Shown: positions 8,500 to 17,124, counted from the stretch's first letter. The stretch is 64,000 nt of DNA from Nitrospirota bacterium (GCA_014874185.1 JACWAF010000007.1:59165-123164), one strand, 5' to 3'. Numbers and translations: made by a program. Notes: generated by a model not told the origin, from the sequence alone.

Positions 8500-9612
8500 T
8501 TGGGCCTCGTCGGAAGACTCGAAGACCTTGGCATCTCCGATATATTTCAGATACTGGGGATAGGGAAGAAGACCGGGACCCTCGTGATAACCGGTTCCAG
8601 GGGGACGGCCTTCATAGACTTCAGCGAGGGCGCCATAATGATGGCCGAGACCAGCGCCTTTGAGCACACCCTTTCCGACGATCTGGCCGCCTCCGGCGCC
8701 GTGAAGCAAACAACCTTCAAGCTTGCGCAATCCGTAAAGGGCACGCTTCCCGGGAAGGGCCTGTTCGAGATATTGATCGAACTTGGCGCTGTGAAGAAAG
8801 AGACCGTCGAGAAATTCGCGAGAAAGCGGATCGAGAAGGTAGTCTGTGAGGTGATGCAGTGGACCGAAGGGGATTTCCTCTTCGAGCTTGAGGAGGACAT
8901 CCTTGAGGGCAAGACTGAACTGAGGGAGACAAGCTGGAGGCTGCAGAAAGGGCTCTCGCCGGAGTACCTTTTGATGGAGGGGGCGAGGGTCTATGACGAG
9001 AGCTCTCAGGGGTTCATGCCGGAGGCCGGGATCGGCTCAAATGGGGGCAGCGAGGAAGACCCCTCCTGGGAAGACGACTGGTCCCGGGGCGCGCAAAGAA
9101 AAGACATAAGCTCACTGAAGGCGCTCACTAACGAGCTGCGGGTGCCGGACTCCGCTTCCGAAATAACCCTCCTTATACTTAGGTTTGCAAGCGAGATATT
9201 CCAGCGCGGGGTGCTCTTCATGGCAGGCCCTGAGGAGATCGCGGGCCTCGGACAGTTCGGGCTGGACATCGACATGGCCGACGAGAAGATAAGGCAGATC
9301 GTGCTTGACCTCAGGAAAAGCAAATTCCTTTGCGGGATAATAAATTCCGCCCGCCCCTGCAAGGGGGAGCTTGAAAAGGACGCCGTTACGGAGAGACTGG
9401 TGAAAGAGCTTGGGGGCGGCTGGCCGCCTGAGGCCGCCTTCTATCCCCTGGTTGCGGAAGGAAGGGTGGTGGCGCTTCTTTACTGCGACAACCAGGGGGG
9501 CAGCGGCGAACCCGAAAGCGAAGGGCTTGAGATATTCATAAGCCAGGCCGGCATGGCGCTGGAGAAGGCCCTGCTGGTGAGGCGTCTGCAGGACTTGGAA
9601 AAAGGCCGCTGA
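8500..9612 (+). CDS. DUF4388 (PATAN) domain signalling protein
   Basis: 370 aa. The start is TTG at 8500, supported by AGAGGAG seven bases upstream. The N-terminal region (about 1-150) is a DUF4388 domain: GRLEDLGISDIFQILGIGKKTGTLV-type opening, an IDFSEGAIMMAE strand, and a helical ILIELGAVKKETVEKFARKRI repeat. DUF4388 proteins are usually tied to two-component and gliding/pilus regulation. An acidic linker follows, then a C-terminal GAF-like region (about 205-365). No receiver or catalytic motif is seen. It is the first gene of the operon with CheY, CheA and an ExeA-type ATPase, so an adaptor or output role in that pathway is the best inference. Confidence 0.75.
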   Translation: MGLVGRLEDLGISDIFQILGIGKKTGTLVITGSRGTAFIDFSEGAIMMAETSAFEHTLSDDLAASGAVKQTTFKLAQSVKGTLPGKGLFEILIELGAVKKETVEKFARKRIEKVVCEVMQWTEGDFLFELEEDILEGKTELRETSWRLQKGLSPEYLLMEGARVYDESSQGFMPEAGIGSNGGSEEDPSWEDDWSRGAQRKDISSLKALTNELRVPDSASEITLLILRFASEIFQRGVLFMAGPEEIAGLGQFGLDIDMADEKIRQIVLDLRKSKFLCGIINSARPCKGELEKDAVTERLVKELGGGWPPEAAFYPLVAEGRVVALLYCDNQGGSGEPESEGLEIFISQAGMALEKALLVRRLQDLEKGR

Positions 9613-9665
9613 ACGGGTGACTTTTTGAAAAACTATCTGCTAAAATTCGTGCATTGGGGAGGGCG

Positions 9666-10034
9666 ATGAAATCCATTCTGATAGTGGAGGACTCGGCCAC
9701 TACGAGGAGCCTGATAAGGGCCGTCGTTGAGGAGGCCGGCGAGTTTGAAACGGTTGAGGCCTCGACCGGTTTCGAGGCCCTGAAACAGCTTCCCGCCAGG
9801 AATTTCGACCTCATAATCACCGACATCAACATGCCGGACATAAACGGGCTGGAGCTGATCAATTTCGTGAAGACGGATTCCCGCTACCAGGGAATCCCCA
9901 TGATCATCATCAGCACGGAAAAGAGCGACGAGGACCGGAAGCGGGGGATTGCCATGGGGGCCAGCGCCTATATTACAAAACCGTTCAAGGCGAAAGCCCT
10001 GCAGGAGACCATAAACAAGGTCCTGACCGCATGA
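9666..10034 (+). CDS. CheY-like single-domain response regulator
   Basis: 122 aa receiver domain only. The ATG at 9666 is chosen over the in-frame TTG at 9654 because GGGGAGGG sits just before it and the product then starts MKSILIVEDS as CheY proteins do. The phosphoacceptor is Asp53 in IITDINMP. The acidic ED pair, the Ser/Thr in IISTEKS and the Lys in YITKPF are all present. Its stop overlaps the cheA start (ATGA), so it is the likely phosphorylation partner of that CheA. Confidence 0.9.
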   Translation: MKSILIVEDSATTRSLIRAVVEEAGEFETVEASTGFEALKQLPARNFDLIITDINMPDINGLELINFVKTDSRYQGIPMIIISTEKSDEDRKRGIAMGASAYITKPFKAKALQETINKVLTA

Positions 10035-11971
10035 AGTCTTCCGACCGGGAGTTCATAGCCGAGGCCGAGGACATCCTGAACGAGGCCGGGCGGCTCCTGA
10101 TAGAGATCCAGGAGGGCGGCCCCAAACCGGACGGCGTGAATGCCATCTTCCGCGCCTTCCACACACTGAAAGGGCTGTCGGGCCTCTTCGGCCATAAGGG
10201 GATCACCGACCTCTCGCACGCCCTCGAGTCCATACTGGACGACCTCCGCCTTGGCAAAATAGCCTTTTCCGACCGGCTGGTGGAATTCCTCTTCGGCAAA
10301 CTGGACAACGTAAGGGGCGCGATAGAGCTTGTGAAAAACGGCGGGGAGCCGGATACCGCGGCCGACCTGGACGAGATAGAGTCCTTCCGAAAAGGGCTCT
10401 CCGGGCCGGTAAGCACGCAATCGCTTGAAGGACTGCTGGACGAGACCATCCTGAAGGTGCTGTCCGAATACGAGGAGCACCGCCTGAAGACGAACATATC
10501 CGAAGGGAAGGGGATCTATTTCCTCAGGAAGGTCTTCGATATCGGCGAGTTCGACAGGTCCCTGGAAAACGTGATGAAAGAGGTAAAGGGGATGGGCGAG
10601 CTGATAAGCACCCTTCCCACTTCCGAAGGCGTGCAGCCCGGCAATATAGGTTTTAATCTCCTTTTTTCCTGCCCAAAACCGTTTGAGGAGCTTTCCGAAT
10701 ATTTCGGAGAGGCCCTTGAAGAGCTTGTAAAGCCAAGGACGGTGGAAGCGAAACCCGTCTCCATATCGCTGAAAAGCGCCTCTACCGCGGTCAGGGTGGA
10801 TATCGAGAAGCTGGACAGGATACTGAACACCATAGGCGAGCTTACGCTCACGAAGTCCGCCGTAAAACGCGTGGCCGACGAGATGCGGGAGACCCTGGGC
10901 CACTCCGCCCTGGTGCTGGACGTCTACAAGATAAACCAGAGCCTTGAACGCAGGCTCCTGGAATTGCAAAGCCAGGTGCTCGAGATACGCATGGTCCCGA
11001 TAGGCCAGATATTCGGGCGGCTTCAGCAGGTGATAAAGCGCTACTGCAAGGAGGCGGGAAAGCATATAGACCTGGCCATGTACGGCGAGGAGACCGAACT
11101 GGACAAATATCTGGCCGAGCAGGTGATAGACCCGCTGGTCCACATAGTGCGGAACGCGATAGACCACGGCATAGAAAGCGCGGAGGAGCGGGCCCGGGCC
11201 GGGAAAAAGGAAGAAGGCAGCATCGTCCTCAAGGCGTTCCAGAGGGGAAACCACGTCGTTATTGAAGTGAGGGACGACGGGCGGGGGATAGACTTTGAGC
11301 GGGTAATGCGGAAGGCTGTTGAAAAGGGCATGGTGGAGAAGGGCGCCGTGCTTCAAAAGAGGGAGATGCTGGAGATACTTTTCACCCCGGGCTTCAGCAC
11401 CAAAGAGAGCGTGAGCGAGGTCTCGGGCAGGGGGGTGGGCCTTGATATCGTCCGAGACAAGCTCTCCGGCATGGGCGGCTTCCACGACATAGAGACCGAG
11501 CTGGGCATGGGCACAACTTTCTCCGTAACGCTCCCGATCACCCTCGCGGTCATAAAATCCCTTGTGGTCAGGGTAGGGGATGAGCGCTTCGGGATACCGC
11601 TTACGTCCATATCGGAGACCCAGGCCATAAACGTCCCGGACCTGCAGAGCATCGAGGGAAGAAAGGTCTATAACCTGAGAGAGGAGATGCTTCCGGTCAC
11701 ATCGCTCTCCGAGGTCTTTCAGTTCGAGGCGGACAAGTCCGACAGGAGTTTCATCGTGGTGGTGGGCTTTGGGGAGAGGCGGATAGGGCTATTAGTGGAC
11801 GAGCTTTTCGGCCAGCAGGAGATAGTGATAAAGTCCCTGGGGGATTACCTCCGGAGCGTTAAAGGCTTTGCAGGCGCGGCTGAGATAGGCCGGCACGACG
11901 TGATACTTGTACTGGACGTGGAATCCATAATAGAGGAGTCCCTGAGGCAAAAAGGCAACCTGCATGTTTGA
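10031..11971 (+). CDS. cheA: CheA-type chemosensory histidine kinase
   Basis: 646 aa. Domain order: P1/Hpt with phosphorylated His44 in FHTLKG (about 1-105); a variable region (about 125-235) where a CheY-binding P2 could lie; the P3 dimerisation helices (about 250-320); P4 ATPase with N box HIVRNAIDHG (from 371), G1 DDGRGID (near 414) and G2 GRGVGLDIV (near 466); and a C-terminal CheW-like P5 (about 510-640). There is no fused receiver. It overlaps CheY upstream by 4 bp and the ATPase downstream by 8 bp. No cheW, cheR, cheB or MCP gene is in the window, so its receptors are elsewhere or unconventional. Confidence 0.93.
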   Translation: MKSSDREFIAEAEDILNEAGRLLIEIQEGGPKPDGVNAIFRAFHTLKGLSGLFGHKGITDLSHALESILDDLRLGKIAFSDRLVEFLFGKLDNVRGAIELVKNGGEPDTAADLDEIESFRKGLSGPVSTQSLEGLLDETILKVLSEYEEHRLKTNISEGKGIYFLRKVFDIGEFDRSLENVMKEVKGMGELISTLPTSEGVQPGNIGFNLLFSCPKPFEELSEYFGEALEELVKPRTVEAKPVSISLKSASTAVRVDIEKLDRILNTIGELTLTKSAVKRVADEMRETLGHSALVLDVYKINQSLERRLLELQSQVLEIRMVPIGQIFGRLQQVIKRYCKEAGKHIDLAMYGEETELDKYLAEQVIDPLVHIVRNAIDHGIESAEERARAGKKEEGSIVLKAFQRGNHVVIEVRDDGRGIDFERVMRKAVEKGMVEKGAVLQKREMLEILFTPGFSTKESVSEVSGRGVGLDIVRDKLSGMGGFHDIETELGMGTTFSVTLPITLAVIKSLVVRVGDERFGIPLTSISETQAINVPDLQSIEGRKVYNLREEMLPVTSLSEVFQFEADKSDRSFIVVVGFGERRIGLLVDELFGQQEIVIKSLGDYLRSVKGFAGAAEIGRHDVILVLDVESIIEESLRQKGNLHV

Positions 11972-12782
11972 GGATTTTTACAACCTCGCCCTGAGGCCTT
12001 TCAGCAAGACGCCGGACCCGCAGTTTCTTTATCTCAGCAGGACCCACGAAGAAGCCCTTGCCAGGCTGCAATATGCCGTGGAGGAGAAGGAGATAGTGGT
12101 GCTCACCGGAGAGGTGGGCTGCGGCAAGACCACCCTCACGCGGGCGCTCATCGATTCGCTGGGGGATAAGCACCGGGTAGTGCTCATCATCAACCCCAGG
12201 CTCTCCCCGGCCCAGTTCATCCGGCAGGCAGCGAAACGGTTTGGCATAGACGTGTCCAACAGCAGGCAGGACGACATCCTCGATTCCATCTATGAGAAGG
12301 TGTATGCCGATTACGAGGCCGGGATAACGCCGGTCGTGATAATAGACGAGGCACAGCTCGTCCCCGGCCAGGAGACCTTCGAGGAGATCAGGCTCCTGAC
12401 CAATTTTCAGCTCGACGACTCGAATATGCTCTCGCTTGTACTTGTGGGCCAGACGGAGCTGCGGCAAAGGCTGGCCCAGAAGGGTTATGAGCCCCTGAGG
12501 CAGAGGGTAGGGCTCTTCTATCATCTTGGCGCGATCGCGCCCGAAGAGATGGGGCAATACGTGGCGCACAGGCTGCGTGTGGCCGGAAGGGACGAGGAGC
12601 TTTTTACGGAAGAAGCAATAAGCGCGCTTTACCGCTACTCCGGCGGGGTGCCCCGGCTGATAAACAGCCTTGCGCATACGGCCCTTCTGGAAGGTTTTGG
12701 CGTGGGATTAAAGGCCATCGACGGGCCTTTGGTGGAGGAGGCCGCCCGCGAACTGGGGCTTGAAGACCTGCCCGTAAACTGA
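11964..12782 (+). CDS. ExeA/MshM-type AAA ATPase
   Basis: 272 aa. It starts MFEDFYNLALRPFSKTPDP, the hallmark opening of the ExeA (GspA) family. Walker A is GEVGCGKT (49-56), Walker B VVIIDEAQ (124-131), and a sensor-like SLVLVGQTELRQRL follows. It lacks the C-terminal peptidoglycan-binding domain of long ExeA proteins and so resembles the short MshM form linked to secretion or type IV pili. The overlap with cheA ties it to this chemosensory pathway; control of an envelope-spanning machine is inference. Confidence 0.85.
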   Translation: MFEDFYNLALRPFSKTPDPQFLYLSRTHEEALARLQYAVEEKEIVVLTGEVGCGKTTLTRALIDSLGDKHRVVLIINPRLSPAQFIRQAAKRFGIDVSNSRQDDILDSIYEKVYADYEAGITPVVIIDEAQLVPGQETFEEIRLLTNFQLDDSNMLSLVLVGQTELRQRLAQKGYEPLRQRVGLFYHLGAIAPEEMGQYVAHRLRVAGRDEELFTEEAISALYRYSGGVPRLINSLAHTALLEGFGVGLKAIDGPLVEEAARELGLEDLPVN

Positions 12783-12794
12783 AGCCCGATCAGG

Positions 12795-14066
12795 TCATGG
12801 CTGACGCTTATCGGCATCCCGTTCCTGTTTCCTGGTTTGCAGGACAGCGGCGTGCAGCACTCCGGCCGCCGGCAGGGTTGCGAGTCCCATTATTCCGAAA
12901 CTCGCGGTCGGCAGGACATATGCGTTCAAGAGGTTGGCCAGCGGTCCTGAGGCCAGGACGCCGGAATAGACGGCGAAGTTTACCGCGGCAAGCACCGTCC
13001 CCCTGCTGTCGGCCCCGGCACGTATCTGGATAAAACTTCCGCAGGCGATGATGAGCAGTCCCCCGGCGGCCCCAGCCGCGATGAGCAAAACAAAAAGCGC
13101 CTGGATTTGAATCGCCCCCCCCAGCAGGGGAACGGCCGCCATCATGCCCATGAAGACGGCCATCAATCCGGTCGAGGGGGCAAGCGCCCGGTACCATTTT
13201 TCCCCTTTTGCAAGCAGCGTGCTTGCGAACCCCCCGATCCCGAAGCCCAGCAGTTCGGCAACTATCATCAGCCCCGTCAGGGTCTCGCCGGCATGGAACT
13301 GCCGGATGCCGAGCTGGTTTATGACCTGTATCTGGAGCGAGCCCAATACGTACATGAACACGTTGATTGCGACCGCGATCGCCATGAGCCGGTCTTTCCG
13401 GAAGGCGTATAGCCGGCTGAGCGTATCCAGCGGGCCGCGCCTGGGGAACTCTTTCCGGGGGGACGCGGCCGGGAAGCCGGGGACCCACAGGCTGGAGAGG
13501 AAACCCGCTGCCGTGACGCCGATGGCTATGGACATCACCAGGGCCCTGCCTGGCGAAAAACTGCCCCATGCGCCCCCTTTCCGGCCCAGCGCGAATCCGG
13601 CCCCGGCGACCCCTATCAGTATCGCCGCCAGCACAATGACCTTGATTATGGCATTGGCTTTCGTGACGTATTCGGGCAGAAAAAGTTCGGGTATCAGGCC
13701 GTTTACCGCCGGGCTGAATATGACGCTCTGGGCGGCCATCAGGCTGGCCATTATAAAGATGAGCGTCCAGTTTCCGGAATACAATCCGTAAGCCCCTCCG
13801 CCCATCGCCATTGCCTCGATCAGTTTAATGCTGATGATGACCCGCCTTTTTGGGAACCTGTCGGACAGCCACCCCGCGGGCGCGGCAAGCAGGATAGCCG
13901 GAAGGGTGAATATTATAACGCCATAACCCTGCAGATAGCTCTTCCCCGACGCAACGGCCACAAGCATGGCCGCCTCTTTAAAAAAATTTTCATTAAAAGA
14001 GCCAAGGGAGTTTGCCGCCACCATAGCGGCGAACCGCGCCCTCGCATGGCGGACCCGCCCGCGCAT
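12795..14066 (-). CDS. MFS transporter, LplT-like
   Basis: About 423 aa with roughly twelve hydrophobic segments. The frame is open to 14816, but everything before 14066 is unlike a transporter and overlaps the divergent desulfurase gene, so the ATG at 14066 (or 14024) is preferred. The SFNENFFKEAAML segment, the loop GWLSDRFPKR between TM2 and TM3, and QSVIFSPAVNGLIPELF are typical of the LplT group, which flips lysophospholipids across the inner membrane, often with acyltransferase Aas. No Aas partner is nearby, so the substrate is uncertain. It converges on the ExeA-type gene with a 12-bp gap. Confidence 0.8.
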   Translation of the reverse strand: MRGRVRHARARFAAMVAANSLGSFNENFFKEAAMLVAVASGKSYLQGYGVIIFTLPAILLAAPAGWLSDRFPKRRVIISIKLIEAMAMGGGAYGLYSGNWTLIFIMASLMAAQSVIFSPAVNGLIPELFLPEYVTKANAIIKVIVLAAILIGVAGAGFALGRKGGAWGSFSPGRALVMSIAIGVTAAGFLSSLWVPGFPAASPRKEFPRRGPLDTLSRLYAFRKDRLMAIAVAINVFMYVLGSLQIQVINQLGIRQFHAGETLTGLMIVAELLGFGIGGFASTLLAKGEKWYRALAPSTGLMAVFMGMMAAVPLLGGAIQIQALFVLLIAAGAAGGLLIIACGSFIQIRAGADSRGTVLAAVNFAVYSGVLASGPLANLLNAYVLPTASFGIMGLATLPAAGVLHAAVLQTRKQERDADKRQP

Positions 14067-14191
14067 CCTCCCTTTCCCTTTTTCCTCGTTCTCTCTCACT
14101 CGGCGTGCTTGAAGGGTGTGTTTTTTGAGAAACCGCTCTAGAGAAATTTTACCAGCTTTTCGCCCCTGCAGCCGGACACAAAAAAAGATGT

Positions 14192-14219
14192 CTGAATTCC
14201 GGCCCGGATTCACTATAAT
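14192..14219 (+). promoter_or_regulatory. Putative promoter placing the start site at the desulfurase ATG
   Basis: Perfect TATAAT at 14214-14219 with a weak CTGAAT 16 nt upstream. The ATG is only 6 nt after the -10 box and no Shine-Dalgarno is present, so the transcript would be leaderless. Confidence 0.5.
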
Positions 14220-14225
14220 ATTCCC

Positions 14226-15365
14226 ATGATATACCTTGATAATAACGCAAGCACCAGGCCGGACCCCGAGGCCGCGAAGGCCGTACTCTCCACGCTGGAA
14301 GAGTTTTATGCCAACCCCTCCAGCGCGCACGCGATGGGGATAAAGGCAAGACAGTTGGTGGACAGGGCACGGGCGCAGGTGGCGGCCCTCATCGGGGCGG
14401 AGCCCTCGCAGATAGTCTTCACCTCCGGCGGGACGGAAGCGAACAACATCGCCATCCTGGGCACGGCTTACAAGATCGGAAAAGGCCACATCATAACCAG
14501 CACCGTCGAGCACCCGGCCGTTTTCGCCCCGCTCGCTCACCTGAAGGAGAAGGGTTTCAGTACAAGCGTCATCCCGGTGGACGAGAACGGAGTCATCGAT
14601 CTGGAAGGGCTGAGGAGGGCGATCCGCAAGGACACGATCCTGATAACGATAATGCACGCCAACAACGAGACCGGCACGCTGGAGCCCATAACGGAGGCCT
14701 CGGCCATCGCCCATGAACGCGGCATCCTCTTTCACACCGATGCCGCGCAATCCGTGGGCAAGCATCCCGTGGATGTGAAGAAGCTGGGGGTGGACATGCT
14801 CTCCATAGCCGGGCACAAGCTCTATGGGCCCAAAGGCGTGGGTGCGCTCTACCTGAAAGACGGGATAGATTTAGAGCCTGTAATCTTCGGGGCCCCGCAT
14901 GAGCGCTGCCTGAAACCGGGCACGGAGAACGTCCCCGGCATTGCTGGGCTTGGCAAGGCTTGCGAGGTGGCCAGAAAAGAGCTTGGACGCGAGGTGCCGC
15001 GGATACGAGCGTTACGGGACATGCTTTACAACGGGATAAAAAAGGCGATCCCCGGAGCGCGCGCTAACGGGGCGGGCGCGGAGAGGCTCTCGAACACACT
15101 GAATCTTTACCTGCCCGGCGCGGACGCCAACGACCTGGTCGCGGCGCTTAAGAACAGGGTGGCGATCTCTGCCGGGGCGGCCTGCCACGAGTGCGGCAAA
15201 GTGCCTTCGCACGTCCTTAAGGCGATGGGATTATCTGACGAGGAGGCCTTCTGCTCGGTCAGGATAAGTCTTGGAAAATACAATACCGAAGAAGAGATAA
15301 GAGAGGCCGCCAGGCTTATCGCGGGAAGCGCAAAGAAACTGGCCGTGAGAGCAAACCCCTCCTAA
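14226..15365 (+). CDS. Cysteine desulfurase, NifS/IscS family
   Basis: PLP enzyme that releases sulfur from cysteine for Fe-S clusters, tRNA thiolation or selenium metabolism. 379 aa. It starts MIYLDNNAST. PLP is bound at Lys198 in IAGHKLYGPKG, and HANNETG and the FTSGGTEANN loop are conserved. The mobile catalytic cysteine is Cys320 in SAGAACHECGKVPSH, where an unusual CHEC replaces the common ACTS. It stands alone here without iscU. Its last three codons (Asn-Pro-Ser) and stop fall within an intergenic repeat, so the C-terminus has been rewritten by that element. Confidence 0.93.
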   Translation: MIYLDNNASTRPDPEAAKAVLSTLEEFYANPSSAHAMGIKARQLVDRARAQVAALIGAEPSQIVFTSGGTEANNIAILGTAYKIGKGHIITSTVEHPAVFAPLAHLKEKGFSTSVIPVDENGVIDLEGLRRAIRKDTILITIMHANNETGTLEPITEASAIAHERGILFHTDAAQSVGKHPVDVKKLGVDMLSIAGHKLYGPKGVGALYLKDGIDLEPVIFGAPHERCLKPGTENVPGIAGLGKACEVARKELGREVPRIRALRDMLYNGIKKAIPGARANGAGAERLSNTLNLYLPGADANDLVAALKNRVAISAGAACHECGKVPSHVLKAMGLSDEEAFCSVRISLGKYNTEEEIREAARLIAGSAKKLAVRANPS

Positions 15366-15391
15366 CCTCCCCTTTGCCAAAGGGGAGGGAT
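15354..15391. repeat. Family A repeat unit covering the desulfurase stop codon
   Basis: CCCCTCCTAACC followed by a CTCCCCTTTG-CAAAGGGGAG hairpin. The TAA of the desulfurase gene is the TAA of this repeat. An almost identical unit follows in the same orientation at 15612-15649. Confidence 0.8.
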
Positions 15392-15410
15392 AAGTTAGAT
15401 AAATTTAGTA

Positions 15411-15430
15411 GGGTTAGCGCAGCGTAACCC
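15411..15430. repeat. GGGTTA...TAACCC palindromic repeat
   Basis: GGGTTAGCGCAGCGTAACCC, an imperfect palindrome of a kind found dispersed in many bacterial genomes. It is one of five repeat units packed into the 346-bp gap 15366-15711, which contains no gene. Confidence 0.6.
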
Positions 15431-15485
15431 AACAATTCCGAAAAAAGATTCTAATCTATTAACACGATTTTAAAAGGAGGTTTTA

Positions 15486-15521
15486 AGTTCCCCTCCTGGG
15501 AGGGGTGCAGGGGTGGGTGGA
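15486..15521. repeat. Family C repeat (inverted copy)
   Basis: TTCCCCTCCTGGGAGGGG followed by TGCAGGGGTGGGTGG. It matches, in opposite orientation, the units at 37556-37593 and 63963-63996. Confidence 0.7.
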
Positions 15522-15533
15522 TTCGTGCTTTTA

Positions 15534-15573
15534 TTCCCCCCTCTTAAGATAAGAGGGGGCGAGGGGGAGTTAT
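15534..15573. repeat. G/C-rich hairpin repeat unit
   Basis: CCCCCTCTTA-TAAGAGGGGG hairpin followed by GCGAGGGGGAGTTA. It could be the right end of a REPIN-like pair whose left end is the unit at 15354. Confidence 0.65.
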
Positions 15574-15611
15574 GAGGCCCTGATTCCTGCTAAACTGTCC
15601 GAGTAAAGGGT

Positions 15612-15649
15612 AACCCCTCCTAACCTCCCCTTTGCCAAATGGGAGGGAC
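15612..15649. repeat. Family A repeat unit, second direct copy
   Basis: Same AACCCCTCCTAACCTCCCC start and hairpin as 15354-15391, with one changed base in the stem (AAATGGGAGG). Confidence 0.75.
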
Positions 15650-15711
15650 AAGGACCAGCTTTCACAGCTTGCGGGAAGCATCAAAAATTAAAGGATATCA
15701 GGAACAGAGAT

Positions 15712-16965
15712 TTAAAGGCTGGGCAGGGAATCTCCGAAGGGTTCGCCCTCCACGGGGCCAAGCACGGTAAGGGCGGGAGCCTGCCCCTTCATGAGTCTGT
15801 CGGCCATTTCCTTGAGGCCGGAGAGTTTTACCGCGTCTATTGTATGGATTATCTCGGAAGGGGTGAAATGCCTGCCGAAGTATATCTCCTGTTTGGCGAG
15901 GTTCTGCATGCGGCTGTTGGTGGATTCTAGGCCCAGTATCAGGTTTCCTTTAAGCTGTTCCTTGCCTTTCCGGAGTTCGTCTTCGGTTAGGGAACCGGGC
16001 AGCTCCCCCAGGTGCTTAAGGATAAGATTGACAACCTCCTCCACCCTCTTTCTGCCCGTCCCCGCGTAGACGCCCCAGACGCCCGTATCGTAATAGGCCG
16101 AGATGAAGGAGTAAATGGTATATACAAGCCCCCGTTTCTCCCTTATCTCCTGGAACAGCCTGGAGCTTATGCCGGAGCCGAGGATGGTGTTCAGTATGTA
16201 GTATTCGAACCTCTTCTCGTCCGCCTGGGGCAGTCCCTTGATGCCAAGACAGATATGGGCCTCCGAGAGTTCTTTTTTGTAGATAGCGGCCTTGTTCGTG
16301 AAGGGGAGGGTATGGTTTATCCGGGGCTCCGAGCCGCGCCGCAGCGTGCCCATCTTCTCGTTCAGCACCCCGATGAGCCGGTCGTGGTCGAAGCTCCCGG
16401 CGCAGGAGACTATCGTGTCCGCCGTTCCGTAGAATTTCTTTATATGCGAGAGGAGGTCCTGCCTGGTTATCGCCTTTACTGTTTCCTTGGTCCCCAGTAC
16501 CGGCTGGCCAAGCCCTTCCGTGCCCCAGATATCGCGGCTGAAGAGGTCGTGGATCAGGTCGTCCGGTGTGTCGTCCACCATCTTTATCTCTTCCCGTATC
16601 ACGCCGCGCTCTTTCTGGAGTTCATCTTCGTCTATTACGGAATGGCAGAATATGTCAGTCAGGATATCGAGGCCCTTCTCCATATGGATGTCCAGCACTT
16701 TGACGTAAAAGGCCGTATTTTCCTTGGATGTGAAGGCGTTTATGTCGCCCCCGATAGAGTCCATCTCGAAGGCAATGTCGCGGGCGGAGCGCCTCTTGGT
16801 GCCCTTGAAGAACATGTGCTCAAGGAAATGGGAGACCCCGTTTCTGGCCCCGGCCTCGTTCCTGGAACCAACCTTGACCCATATGCCGGCCGCAAAAGAG
16901 CGTACCCCTTTTACCTGTTCGGTAAGCACAATGATTCCGTTGGCCAGCTTCTCTTTCCTGAACAA
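15712..16965 (-). CDS. M16 family zinc peptidase (processing-peptidase type)
   Basis: About 417 aa. The inverted zinc motif HFLEH is present (His, Glu and His at about 53, 56 and 57 of the longest reading), with a downstream Glu in the KERGVIREEI region, and the C-terminal domain carries GSGISSRLFQEIREKRGLVY-type sequence. The frame is open to a TTG at 16986, but AAGGAGAG lies inside that extension and points to the TTG at 16965. This group (YmxG/PqqL-like) is often encoded just after pnp, as here. It probably degrades peptides; substrate unknown. Confidence 0.88.
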   Translation of the reverse strand: MFRKEKLANGIIVLTEQVKGVRSFAAGIWVKVGSRNEAGARNGVSHFLEHMFFKGTKRRSARDIAFEMDSIGGDINAFTSKENTAFYVKVLDIHMEKGLDILTDIFCHSVIDEDELQKERGVIREEIKMVDDTPDDLIHDLFSRDIWGTEGLGQPVLGTKETVKAITRQDLLSHIKKFYGTADTIVSCAGSFDHDRLIGVLNEKMGTLRRGSEPRINHTLPFTNKAAIYKKELSEAHICLGIKGLPQADEKRFEYYILNTILGSGISSRLFQEIREKRGLVYTIYSFISAYYDTGVWGVYAGTGRKRVEEVVNLILKHLGELPGSLTEDELRKGKEQLKGNLILGLESTNSRMQNLAKQEIYFGRHFTPSEIIHTIDAVKLSGLKEMADRLMKGQAPALTVLGPVEGEPFGDSLPSL

Positions 16966-17015
16966 TTGCTTTAACTCTCCTTTCAAAACCCAGCGAAACT
17001 AGAAAATTTATATGC

Positions 17016-17040
17016 TGGTTCAGGTTTGTAACCTGAACCA
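17016..17040. repeat. Perfect 11-bp inverted repeat
   Basis: TGGTTCAGGTT, 3-nt loop, AACCTGAACCA. It lies upstream of the M16 gene. Related partial copies (GGTTCAGGTTG at 20142-20153 and GGTTCAGGTC at 33943-33952) suggest a dispersed element. Confidence 0.7.
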
Positions 17041-17069
17041 AAAGATTCGTGATCTGAAATCGAACTGTC

Positions 17070-17124
17070 CGGGTTCAAGTTGTACAAATACGGCAGATTT
17101 CATCCGCCTTGGGGCTTGAACCCG
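17070..17124. repeat. Long-loop inverted repeat
   Basis: CGGGTTCAAG (17070-17079) pairs with CTTGAACCCG (17115-17124) across 35 nt. Next to the hairpin at 17016 it makes a structured spacer between M16 and pnp. Confidence 0.6.

Noticed and set aside
9968..11485. 505-aa open frame on the minus strand opposite cheA
   Set aside because: No family features; it is a long antisense shadow caused by the codon bias of the cheY-cheA genes. The same holds for long antisense frames at 16012-16974, 32130-33047, 39913-40830 and 62507-63526.
14067..14816. N-terminal extension of the MFS transporter frame to 14816
   Set aside because: It lies antisense to the cysteine desulfurase gene and is not transporter-like; the hydrophobic protein starts near 14066.
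15354..15649. CRISPR array
   Set aside because: Repeats here are different families with uneven spacing and orientation; no regular repeat-spacer pattern was seen anywhere, and there are no cas genes.
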